Shown here one piece after another: positions 56,104 to 63,348 of a DNA stretch of 64,000 bases; position 1 is the first letter of the stretch; each line of letters begins with the position of its first letter. The DNA comes from Rhizobium sp. L51/94 (GTDB lineage: Bacteria; Pseudomonadota; Alphaproteobacteria; Rhizobiales; Rhizobiaceae). A program made the translations under genes and the position numbers. The notes under the pieces were generated by a model that was not told the DNA's origin, did not search any database, and saw nothing but the letters and a program-made list of their open reading frames with translations. The DNA lies in the NCBI RefSeq assembly GCF_019355555.1, contig NZ_CP072142.1:186001-250000 (forward strand), given 5' to 3'.

Positions 56104-56259
56104 TCAGCCGTGAAGGATTTTGAAAGCGGCAAGCACGACCAGCAGGATGGCCATCATCATCAGGATGACGTCCGAGGCGCGGGTCGTGGCTGCCGGCCCT
56201 CGTGCCGGCGAACCGGCGCGAGGGCGTGTACGTTTGCGCAGCATGTGTCGCAGGATCAT
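56104..56259 (-). CDS. 51-codon membrane protein gene between kdpA and kdpB
   Basis: MILRHMLRKRTRPRAGSPAR begins a basic, Ala/Arg-rich N-terminus (about 30 residues). A single hydrophobic helix (about 31-48, DVILMMMAILLVVLAAF) follows and the protein ends KILHG. The ATG at 56259 lies 10 bases after the kdpA stop codon (56272-56270), and TGAGGT lies upstream, so it is well placed for translation within the operon. The position differs from KdpF, which lies ahead of kdpA. Most kdp operons known to me have no gene here. It could be a small Kdp-associated peptide. Function is unknown. Confidence 0.6.
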   Translation of the reverse strand: MILRHMLRKRTRPRAGSPARGPAATTRASDVILMMMAILLVVLAAFKILHG

Positions 56260-56269
56260 CTGGAAGACC

Positions 56270-57973
56270 TCAGAATGTCTGTCCGGCGATCATCATCAGA
56301 TGCTCGACCACCGGTCCGAGCGCCAGCGCCGGGAAGAAGGTCAGGCCACCGACGATGACGATCGTGCCGACAAGTAGGCCGACGAACAGCGGACCATCGG
56401 TCGGGAACGTCCCGGCGGACGACGGGACCCGCTTCTTGGTGACCAGCGATCCGGCAATGGCCAGAGCCGGGATGATCACCAGGAAGCGACCCATCAGCAT
56501 CGAGATGCCAAGCGTGATGTTGTACCAGGGCGTATTGCCCGAGAGGCCGCCGAAGGCAGAACCGTTATTGGCAGCCGTCGAGGTGTAGGCATAGAGGATC
56601 TCCGAGAAGCCATGTGGCCCGGCCGTGCCGATGGAGGCAACGGCGCTCGGAAGCACGGAGGCAATCGCCGTGAAGATCAGCATCGCGGTCGGCAGGCAGA
56701 GAATGGCAAGGATCGCCATCTTCATTTCCTTGGCCTCGATCTTCTTGCCGAGATATTCCGGCGTGCGGCCGACCATCAGGCCGGCGACGAAGATGGCGAT
56801 GATCACGAACAGCACGATGCCGTAGAAGCCTGCGCCGACGCCGCCGACGATGACTTCGCCGAGCTGCATGTTGATCAGCGGAATAAGGCCTCCGAGCGCC
56901 GTGAAGCTACCATGCATGGCGTTGACCGCGCCGCAGGAGGCCGCCGTGGTGATGACGGCGAAGAGCGAGGAAAGCACTACGCCGAAGCGCACTTCCTTGC
57001 CTTCCATGTTGCCGCCCTGAAGACCGAAGGCATGCATCAAGGGATTACCGGCAGCCTCGGCCCAGTAGGTGACACCGACACCGACGACAAACAGGATGCC
57101 CATCGTTGCGAGGATTGCCCAGCCCTGCCGCTGATTGCCGACCATTCGGCCGAAGACATTGGTGAGGGCCGCGCCGATGGCGAAGATCGACACCATCTGG
57201 ATGAGATTGGAAATCGCATCCGGATTTTCGAACGGATGGGCTGAGTTGGCATTGAAGAAGCCGCCACCGTTGGTGCCGAGCATCTTGATTGCCAGCTGCG
57301 AGGCGACCGGGCCGACAGCGATGGTCTGCTGTGCGCCTTCGAGCGTCGTTGCCGTGACATAGGCGCCCAGCGTCTGCGGCACGCCGAGATAGACGAAGAC
57401 CAGCGTCATGACGATGCAGATCGGCAGAAGGATGTAGAATGTGGCGCGGGTCATATCGACCCAGAAATTGCCGATCGCTTTACCGGAGGCGCGCGAAAAG
57501 CCCCTGATGAGGCCCATCGCGATGGCCATGCCGGTCGCTGCCGACAGGAAGTTCTGGACCGTGAAGCCTGCCATCTGCGTCAGGTACGACATCGTGCTTT
57601 CGCCGCCGTAGTTCTGCCAGTTGGTGTTGGTGACAAAGCTCACGGCGGTGTTGAACGACAGGTCGGTCGGCACGGCAGCCATGCCCGCAGGGTTGTAGGG
57701 GAGAACGGCCTGCAGGCGCTGCAGTGCATAGAGCACGGCGACGCCCAAGAGGTTGAACATCAGCAAGGAGAATGCATAGGAGGTCCAGTGCTGCTCCTCG
57801 CGCTCGCTGGTGCCAGCAAGGCGGTAAAGGCCGCGCTCGACAGGGCCGAGCACGATCGAGAGGTAGGTGCGCTCGCCCGCAAACACGCGGGTCATGTAAC
57901 CGCCGAGCGGTTTGACGAGCACTATGACGATCCCGCAAAAAAGCAGGATCTGAAGCCATCCGTTGAGGGTCAT
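56270..57973 (-). CDS. kdpA: Potassium-transporting ATPase potassium-binding subunit KdpA
   Basis: 567 residues with about ten membrane helices. The channel subunit keeps the four selectivity-filter-like regions, for example SFVTNTNWQNYGGESTMSY, AIKMLGTNGGGFFNANSAHP and, later, AYTSTAANNGSAFGGLSG. It carries K+ across the inner membrane for KdpB. It stands 33 bp after the kdpF stop. Confidence 0.97.
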   Translation of the reverse strand: MTLNGWLQILLFCGIVIVLVKPLGGYMTRVFAGERTYLSIVLGPVERGLYRLAGTSEREEQHWTSYAFSLLMFNLLGVAVLYALQRLQAVLPYNPAGMAAVPTDLSFNTAVSFVTNTNWQNYGGESTMSYLTQMAGFTVQNFLSAATGMAIAMGLIRGFSRASGKAIGNFWVDMTRATFYILLPICIVMTLVFVYLGVPQTLGAYVTATTLEGAQQTIAVGPVASQLAIKMLGTNGGGFFNANSAHPFENPDAISNLIQMVSIFAIGAALTNVFGRMVGNQRQGWAILATMGILFVVGVGVTYWAEAAGNPLMHAFGLQGGNMEGKEVRFGVVLSSLFAVITTAASCGAVNAMHGSFTALGGLIPLINMQLGEVIVGGVGAGFYGIVLFVIIAIFVAGLMVGRTPEYLGKKIEAKEMKMAILAILCLPTAMLIFTAIASVLPSAVASIGTAGPHGFSEILYAYTSTAANNGSAFGGLSGNTPWYNITLGISMLMGRFLVIIPALAIAGSLVTKKRVPSSAGTFPTDGPLFVGLLVGTIVIVGGLTFFPALALGPVVEHLMMIAGQTF

Positions 57974-58006
57974 GGGGTTATCTTTCAGGTCCCGGCGCCG
58001 GGCGGA

Positions 58007-58096
58007 TCAGAAGCGCTCTGGGCGAATGAGGGCATAGGTGAGATAGACCGTCAGGAAGACGGTCACCGCACCGCTCAAAATGTAGTCGAACAGCAT
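58007..58096 (-). CDS. kdpF: K+-transporting ATPase small subunit KdpF
   Basis: 29 codons, MLFDYILSGAVTVFLTVYLT followed by YALIRPERF. The single helix with the Y-L-x-Y-A-L-I-x-P-E-x-F end is the KdpF hallmark. It stabilises the Kdp complex in the membrane. AGAGGAATAAC precedes the ATG at 58096, and the kdpA ATG is 33 bp downstream of the stop. Confidence 0.93.
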   Translation of the reverse strand: MLFDYILSGAVTVFLTVYLTYALIRPERF

Positions 58097-58111
58097 GGGT
58101 GTTATTCCTCT

Positions 58112-58201
58112 TCAGAGACGGTCGCAGGCTTTGGTGTAGGCAAAACAAAGCCCGAAAAAGATGATGACGATGCCAAGCATGGCGATATCCATCGCGAGCA
58201 T
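58112..58201 (-). CDS. 29-codon membrane microprotein upstream of kdpF
   Basis: MLAMDIAMLGIVIIFFGLCF followed by AYTKACDRL: one hydrophobic helix and a C-terminal A-C-D-R-L end. Microproteins of this kind with a C-D-R-L end occur ahead of kdpF in other bacteria, as far as I recall, usually unannotated. The ATG at 58201 has AAAGGAC just upstream. The stop lies 15 bases before the kdpF start. It is the first gene of the kdp transcript. Confidence 0.7.
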   Translation of the reverse strand: MLAMDIAMLGIVIIFFGLCFAYTKACDRL

Positions 58202-58326
58202 GTCCTTTCAGATTGTCGAGAAACAGGGAGAAACAGGGCTTACGCCCGGCGAGAAAGCACGCGCTTCCCGCACCAATGATATGCACCCGATCCGCATAAA
58301 CGTTCGAGACGTGATCGCGGCGGCCC

Positions 58327-58344
58327 ATATAAAAAAGCTATAAA
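58327..58344 (-). promoter_or_regulatory. KdpE-box-like site
   Basis: On the minus strand the sequence reads TTTATAGCTTTTTTATAT. It closely resembles the E. coli KdpE target ahead of kdpFABC (TTTATA-C-TTTTTT-ACA type, recalled from memory). It lies about 125 bp upstream of the first kdp microprotein gene. It is the only AT-run of this form in the kdp upstream region, consistent with KdpE activation at this promoter. Confidence 0.55.
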
Positions 58345-58494
58345 GATTTGGAGGTTTTGCAGTCTGCGTGGGCTCGGGGCAGAGAGCGCTCGCAAAAAAA
58401 AATGCGGCATGCGTGTGACACAGCCGCGAGCAGAGGCCGCGACTGCGGGCTGTCTCGAGGAGGCAGCCGGGTTTAGCGGGTGGGCAGAGTTGCC

Positions 58495-59292
58495 TCAATC
58501 CTCGACGAAGATCGGATCCTGCGTGAACTGCCCGCCCTGGTAGACGGCCATGGGCGAACGGGGATCGGGGCGAACGACGGCCGCGTCCAGCTCGGCACGA
58601 AAGCGCTCGGCATTGTCCTTCGGATGCCAACCCAGGAAGGAGGCGGCGGAATTGTCCCACCAGCGGCTGTCATTGTCCGACACGCCCCAGATGATCGGGC
58701 ATCCCAGCATCGGCGCGCGAAAGACGCAGCCGATCAGGCTGGCAAAATCGTCAAAGGACATCCAAGTCGACAGCATCCGATGATTGGATGGCTTTTCCAT
58801 GCAGCTGCCGATCCGCACGATGGCAGTCTCCTGCTGGAACTTGTCGAAGTACATGTGCGCGAGGGCCTCGCCGAAACATTTCGACACGCCATAAAGCCCG
58901 TCGGGGCGCATCGGCGCGACTGTGTCGAGGTGCTGATCCTGCCTGTAGAAACCGACGGTGTGGTTCGAGCTCGCAAACAGGATGCGCGGCTTTCCGTGGG
59001 CACGGGCCGCCTCGTAGAGATTGTAGAGGCCGAGCAGGTTGGCATTCAGGATCTTGGAAAACTTGTCTTCGACGGAGATGCCGCCCAGATGCAGGATACC
59101 TTCACAACCCTCCACGAGCCGATCGACGGCCTCGGCATCGCTGAGGTCGCAGGTCACCACTTCCTCGTGGGCTTCAGCCTTACCGAGCTCGACGATATCC
59201 GACAGCCGGATGACATCCGCCATCGACGCCAGACGTGTGCGCATTGCCCGGCCCAAACCGCCGGCAGCGCCGGTCACCAGCAATCTCTTCAT
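58495..59292 (-). CDS. udh: Uronate dehydrogenase
   Basis: 265 residues, the length of A. tumefaciens Udh, from the ATG at 59292 with GGAGTTGG upstream. It oxidises D-galacturonate and D-glucuronate to the aldarolactone with NAD+. Short-chain fold: MKRLLVTGAAGGLGRAM (NAD loop), CDLSDAEAVDRLVEGCEGIL, FASSNHTVGFY (Ser-Ser-Asn site) and LYGVSKCFGE with Tyr134 and Lys138. It is divergent from the FadR-type regulator gene, with a shared 14-bp motif in between. Confidence 0.95.
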   Translation of the reverse strand: MKRLLVTGAAGGLGRAMRTRLASMADVIRLSDIVELGKAEAHEEVVTCDLSDAEAVDRLVEGCEGILHLGGISVEDKFSKILNANLLGLYNLYEAARAHGKPRILFASSNHTVGFYRQDQHLDTVAPMRPDGLYGVSKCFGEALAHMYFDKFQQETAIVRIGSCMEKPSNHRMLSTWMSFDDFASLIGCVFRAPMLGCPIIWGVSDNDSRWWDNSAASFLGWHPKDNAERFRAELDAAVVRPDPRSPMAVYQGGQFTQDPIFVED

Positions 59293-59315
59293 ATCCAACT
59301 CCTCCAAACCCATTC

Positions 59316-59329
59316 CAACTCATCATACA
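59316..59329. promoter_or_regulatory. Shared 14-bp motif, copy 1 (udh/regulator intergenic region)
   Basis: CAACTCATCATACA lies 24 bp upstream of the udh start, within the larger half-symmetric element CCAAC-N11-GTTGG (59315-59335). The same 14 bases in reverse orientation occur at 60167-60180 upstream of kdgD. The repeat at both promoters suggests a binding site for the adjacent FadR-type regulator. Confidence 0.55.
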
Positions 59330-59435
59330 TGTTGGTGGATTTGCGTCAACGATGCAGCTTCGTCATGGCTTATGTCGCCGATATGATATAGGCATTTTCA
59401 CGATAGAAGTCTTGCAGATCGAAGGAACCGACGGC

Positions 59436-60173
59436 GTGGCCCTACAGCCTAAGTCACAAACCGAAGCAAAGTCGCAGACCCTGGTGGCCCGTCTCAGCGA
59501 CACATTGCGCCGCGCCATCGCCGCCGGCCAGTTCCCCCCGGGCAGCAAGCTGCCGAGCGAAGCGCAACTGACCGAAACCCACGGGGTCAGCCGAACGGTG
59601 GTGCGCGAAGCCATCGCTGCTCTTCGCGCCGACCGCTTGGTCGAGGCGCAACAGGGTGCTGGTGTCTTCGTGCTGGACCCGCCTGCCCAGATCCAGGCCT
59701 TCGGCAGCCTCGATCACGCCCGTGTTTCCTCGGTTATCGAGCTTCTGGAGTTAAGAACCGCCGTCGAAGTCGAGGCGGCGGGCCTTGCCGCCCTGCGCCG
59801 ATCGCCGGCCCAGGAAGAGGCTATCTTCGAGCGCCACCACGCCGTGCGCGACTGTCTCGACGCCGGGGTGCCGACCAGCGAGGCCGACTTCGCGCTGCAT
59901 CTGGCCATCGCCGAAGCGACCAATAACGGTCGGTTTCGCGAATTCCTGTCGATGATCGGACCGCGCATCATTCCCCGTGCTGCCATCCGTGACGGAGAGA
60001 ACGAAGCCGACCAGTCGACCTACATCCTCCTCATCGACGACGAGCATCAACAGATCGTCGCCGCCATTTCTGCCGGCGACGAGGAAGCCGCCCGGGCCGC
60101 CATGCGCCGCCACCTCAGGGGCAGCCAGGACCGCTACCGCACACTGTTGCGCGGGCAACGCAAACCTGTATGA
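59436..60173 (+). CDS. GntR-family regulator, FadR/FCD subfamily (uronate locus)
   Basis: 245 residues from GTG at 59436, with GAAGGAACC 9 bases upstream; no ATG fits the family start. The winged helix (about 12-75) has PPGSKLPSEAQLTETHGVSR and TVVREAIAALRADRLVEAQQ. The FCD domain (about 95-225) carries a metal-ligand pattern: ELRTAVEVEAAGLA, ADFALHLAIAEATNNGRFRE (His), DDEHQQIVAAISAGDEEAAR and RRHLRG. It probably senses uronates or their lactones and controls udh and the kdgD operon. Confidence 0.9.
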   Translation: MALQPKSQTEAKSQTLVARLSDTLRRAIAAGQFPPGSKLPSEAQLTETHGVSRTVVREAIAALRADRLVEAQQGAGVFVLDPPAQIQAFGSLDHARVSSVIELLELRTAVEVEAAGLAALRRSPAQEEAIFERHHAVRDCLDAGVPTSEADFALHLAIAEATNNGRFREFLSMIGPRIIPRAAIRDGENEADQSTYILLIDDEHQQIVAAISAGDEEAARAAMRRHLRGSQDRYRTLLRGQRKPV

Positions 60174-60180
60174 TGAGTTG
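60167..60180. promoter_or_regulatory. Shared 14-bp motif, copy 2 (kdgD upstream region)
   Basis: TGTATGATGAGTTG is the exact reverse complement of the 59316-59329 motif. It overlaps the regulator's stop codon (60171-60173) and ends just before TTGACA (60181-60186), a -35 box with TATACG at 60202-60207 (15-bp spacing). It is placed to regulate a kdgD promoter. Confidence 0.55.
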
Positions 60181-60242
60181 TTGACAATGGGCTCTGCTGC
60201 CTATACGACAAATGCAGCTGGAGGAGCCTGGAGGGGAACCCG

Positions 60243-61148
60243 ATGACACCACAAGAAATCAAGACCGCGCTTGGTGCCGGCCTTCTATCCTTTCCCGTCA
60301 CCCATTTCGGGGCGGACGAAAAATTCCAGCCGGAAAGCTATCAGCGCCACATCGAATGGCTTTCCAGCTACGATGCGCCGGTGCTTTTTGCAGCTGGCGG
60401 CACTGGCGAGTTCTTCTCGCTGTCGCCCGATGAAATTCCGGCAATCGTCAAGGCCGCCAAGGAAGCGGCCGGCTCGACCGCCATCGTCTCCGGCTGTGGC
60501 TTCGGCGCCCAAGTCGGCGTCGAACTGGCGCAGGCGGTAGAGAAGGCAGGCGCCGATGGCATCCTGCTGCTGCCGCATTATCTGATCGATGCGCCGCAGG
60601 AAGGTCTTTTCACCCACATCAAGCGCATCTGCCAGTCGGTCGATATCGGCGTCATGGTCTATAACCGCGACAACTCGGTGCTGTCGGTCGACACCCTGCA
60701 GCGTCTTTGCGATGCTTGCCCTAATCTGGTGGGCTTCAAGGATGGCACCGGCGAGATCGGCAACGTCCGCCAGATCACCGCGACCCTCGGCGATCGTCTC
60801 ACCTATCTCGGCGGGATGCCGACGGCCGAGCTTTTCGCCGAAGCCTATCTCGGCGCCGGCTTTACCACCTACTCGTCGGCCGTCTTCAACTTCGTGCCGG
60901 ATCTTGCCGTCGACTTTTACAAAGCACTCCGTTCCGGCGATCGCGCCCGTTGCGAGACGATCCTCAAGGACTTCTTCTATCCGTTCATGGCGATCCGCAA
61001 TCGCCGCAAGGGCTATGCCGTCGCTGCCATCAAGGCCGGCGTGCGGCTGCAGGGTTTCGATGCCGGCAAGGTCAGGCCGCCGCTGGAAGACCTGACGCGG
61101 GACGAAGAGGCCATGCTCGAGAAGCTCATTTCGCCCTGGAAGCGCTAG
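60243..61148 (+). CDS. kdgD: 5-dehydro-4-deoxyglucarate dehydratase
   Basis: 301 residues. DHDPS-family aldolase barrel: AAGGTGEFFSL near residue 51 is the G-x-x-G-E motif, Tyr140 in VYNRDNSVLS and Schiff-base Lys166 in VGFKDGTGEIGN. It converts 5-keto-4-deoxyglucarate to 2-oxoglutarate semialdehyde with loss of water and CO2. GGAGGGGAACCCG precedes the ATG at 60243. It is the first gene of the uronate operon after the regulator. Confidence 0.95.
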   Translation: MTPQEIKTALGAGLLSFPVTHFGADEKFQPESYQRHIEWLSSYDAPVLFAAGGTGEFFSLSPDEIPAIVKAAKEAAGSTAIVSGCGFGAQVGVELAQAVEKAGADGILLLPHYLIDAPQEGLFTHIKRICQSVDIGVMVYNRDNSVLSVDTLQRLCDACPNLVGFKDGTGEIGNVRQITATLGDRLTYLGGMPTAELFAEAYLGAGFTTYSSAVFNFVPDLAVDFYKALRSGDRARCETILKDFFYPFMAIRNRRKGYAVAAIKAGVRLQGFDAGKVRPPLEDLTRDEEAMLEKLISPWKR

Positions 61149-61152
61149 GCCG

Positions 61153-62289
61153 ATGAAGATCGCTGCCGTCAACACGCACCTGCTCGAATACCGCCTGCCG
61201 GTGCCCTTCGAAAGTGCATCGATGCGCTTCGACCGCCGCGCGCATATGCTCGTCGAGATCGTTTGCGACGACGGCACGATCGGATGGGGCGAATGCCTCG
61301 GCCCCGCGCGACCGAATGCGGCAGTTGTGGCTGCCTATACAAGCCGGCTGATCGGTGCCGATCCACTGGAGACCGAAAAGATCTGGGCGGTCCTCTACAA
61401 CGCGCTGCGCGACCAGGGCCAACGAGGCCTTTCCATTACCGCCCTGTCCGGCATCGACATTGCGCTTTGGGATATCAAGGGTAAGCATTTCGGCGTGCCG
61501 ATCTCCACCCTTCTGGGCGGTCGTTTCCGCAAGAGCGTGCGCGCTTATGCCACCGGCAGCTTCAAACGCGATGGCGTCGACCGGATTGAGGACAATGCCA
61601 ACGAGATGGGAACCCATGCCAAGGCAGGGTTTCATGCGGTCAAGATCAAGATCGGTTTCGATGTCGAGGAGGACCTGCGCGTCATCCGCGCCGTGCGCGA
61701 AGCCATCGGACCGCACACCCGGCTGATGATCGACGCCAACCACGGCTACGATGTCATCGAGGCAGTGTCGCTCGGCAAGCGCGCCGCCGAACACGGCATC
61801 GACTGGTTCGAGGAGCCCGTCGTGCCGGAACAACTGGGCGCCTATCGCGCGGTGCGCGCAGGCCAGCCTATCCCGGTTGCGGGAGGCGAGACCTGGCACA
61901 CGCGCTGGGGCATGCAGGAGCCCATCGAGAGCCGCGCCATCGACATCATCCAGCCGGACCTTTGCGGCGTCGGCGGTTTCACCGAAGCCCGCCGCATCGC
62001 CGACATGGCGGCGCTGCATGGCGTGCGCGTCGTGCCGCATGTCTGGGGCACTGCGGTCCATATCGCCGCAGCACTGCAGTTCATGGCGTCGATGATCCCC
62101 AACCCGGTGCGGGTCAATCCTATCGAGCCGATCCTCGAATTCGACCGCACCGACAATCCTTTCCGCCAGGCCGTCATCACGACGCCCATCGAACACGTCG
62201 ACGGCGTCGTGGCGATACCGGATGGTCCGGGGCTCGGCATCGAGATCGACCGCGCGGCACTCGCCGAGTTCCGCATGGGAGACGACTGA
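61153..62289 (+). CDS. gci: D-galactarolactone cycloisomerase (enolase superfamily)
   Basis: 378 residues, mandelate racemase/muconate lactonising family. Catalytic KIK at 164-166, metal ligands Asp194 (MIDANHGY), Glu220 (DWFEEPV) and Glu246 (VAGGETWH), and His in VPHVWGTAV near 296. The sequence is very close to A. tumefaciens Gci as I recall it (ESASMRFDRRAHMLVEI, ARPNAAVV, GKHFGVPIST). It converts galactaro-1,4-lactone to 3-deoxy-2-keto-hexarate. It starts 4 bp after kdgD. Confidence 0.94.
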   Translation: MKIAAVNTHLLEYRLPVPFESASMRFDRRAHMLVEIVCDDGTIGWGECLGPARPNAAVVAAYTSRLIGADPLETEKIWAVLYNALRDQGQRGLSITALSGIDIALWDIKGKHFGVPISTLLGGRFRKSVRAYATGSFKRDGVDRIEDNANEMGTHAKAGFHAVKIKIGFDVEEDLRVIRAVREAIGPHTRLMIDANHGYDVIEAVSLGKRAAEHGIDWFEEPVVPEQLGAYRAVRAGQPIPVAGGETWHTRWGMQEPIESRAIDIIQPDLCGVGGFTEARRIADMAALHGVRVVPHVWGTAVHIAAALQFMASMIPNPVRVNPIEPILEFDRTDNPFRQAVITTPIEHVDGVVAIPDGPGLGIEIDRAALAEFRMGDD

Positions 62290-62290
62290 C

Positions 62291-63172
62291 ATGCTCGTCC
62301 GTCCCCTCTCCGGCCGCAAGCCGCGCATCGCCCTTCCCGCCGGTGCGATCGACAGCCAGACGCATATGTACCTGCCCGGCTTCCCGGCACTTCCCGGCGG
62401 ACCGCCTCTGCCCGCCGACGACCTGCCGACACCATCGCAATATCGTCAGCTGATGGGGTGGCTCGGCATCGAGCGCGTGGTGATCACGCAGGGCAATTCC
62501 CACCAGCGCGCCAATGGCAACCTGATGGCCTGCCTGGCCGAAATGGGCAGCAGTGCTCGCGGCGTTGCGGTCATCGATGCAGACACGACCGACGCCGAAC
62601 TCGACGCGCTCGCTAAGGCCGGCGTCGTGGGAGCGCGGATCATGGATCTGCCTGGCGGGGGGATCGGGCTGGAGGCTCTCGAGGATATTGACGCAAAGGC
62701 AAGTGTCCGGGGCTGGATGCTGGCGATACAGTTCGACGGCAGCGACATCATCAGCCATGAACCGCGGCTCGCGACGCTGAAATCACGGTGGGTTCTCGAT
62801 CATCACGGCAAGTTTTTTGCGGGCGCGGCGCCTGACGGACCAGAGGTCGCAGCGCTGAAGCGGCTCATCGATGGCGGCCGTTGCTGGTTTAAGTTTGCCG
62901 GCTGCTATGAATCGTCGAAATCCGGCGGTCCTGACTTTGCCGATATCGCGGCGGTCGCCCGTGCAATCGCAACCCATGCGCCGGAGCGGATCGTCTGGGG
63001 CACCAACTGGCCGCACAATCTGGCGCGGGAGCAGGAGCAATATCCTGACGATGCTGCGCTGGCGGATACCGTGCTTGGCTGGCTTTCGGATGACCATGCC
63101 CGAAAGCTGGCATTGGTCGATAATCCGCAGCAGCTTTTTGGATTTTTGCCTGCCAACGGCACGGTGGCTTGA
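62291..63172 (+). CDS. gli: D-galactarolactone isomerase (amidohydrolase 2 family)
   Basis: 293 residues from the ATG at 62291 (GGGAG upstream); the start at 62222 lies inside the previous gene. Amidohydrolase fold: PAGAIDSQTHMYLPGF (metal His region), IERVVITQGNSHQRANG, WVLDHHGKFFA, CWFKFAGCYESSK and ERIVWGTNWPHNLAREQE near the end. It converts galactaro-1,5-lactone, the Udh product, to the 1,4-lactone used by Gci. The stop of gci and this start are adjacent (TGACATG). Confidence 0.92.
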   Translation: MLVRPLSGRKPRIALPAGAIDSQTHMYLPGFPALPGGPPLPADDLPTPSQYRQLMGWLGIERVVITQGNSHQRANGNLMACLAEMGSSARGVAVIDADTTDAELDALAKAGVVGARIMDLPGGGIGLEALEDIDAKASVRGWMLAIQFDGSDIISHEPRLATLKSRWVLDHHGKFFAGAAPDGPEVAALKRLIDGGRCWFKFAGCYESSKSGGPDFADIAAVARAIATHAPERIVWGTNWPHNLAREQEQYPDDAALADTVLGWLSDDHARKLALVDNPQQLFGFLPANGTVA

Positions 63173-63348
63173 GGTTTTGCCGGAACGAGGAGGTTTCGGC
63201 TTCGGCATGGGAGGACAGCGGGGCGTCGAGTAGCGTTTGAACGTCCCGATCCCCTGCAACATCGATTTCTACGCCTAACCGGCGCCTCGCTCTCTGACAG
63301 AGCCAAAGCGCGCGGCCATTTTGTTTCGTACTGGGAGAGAGAGAAACA

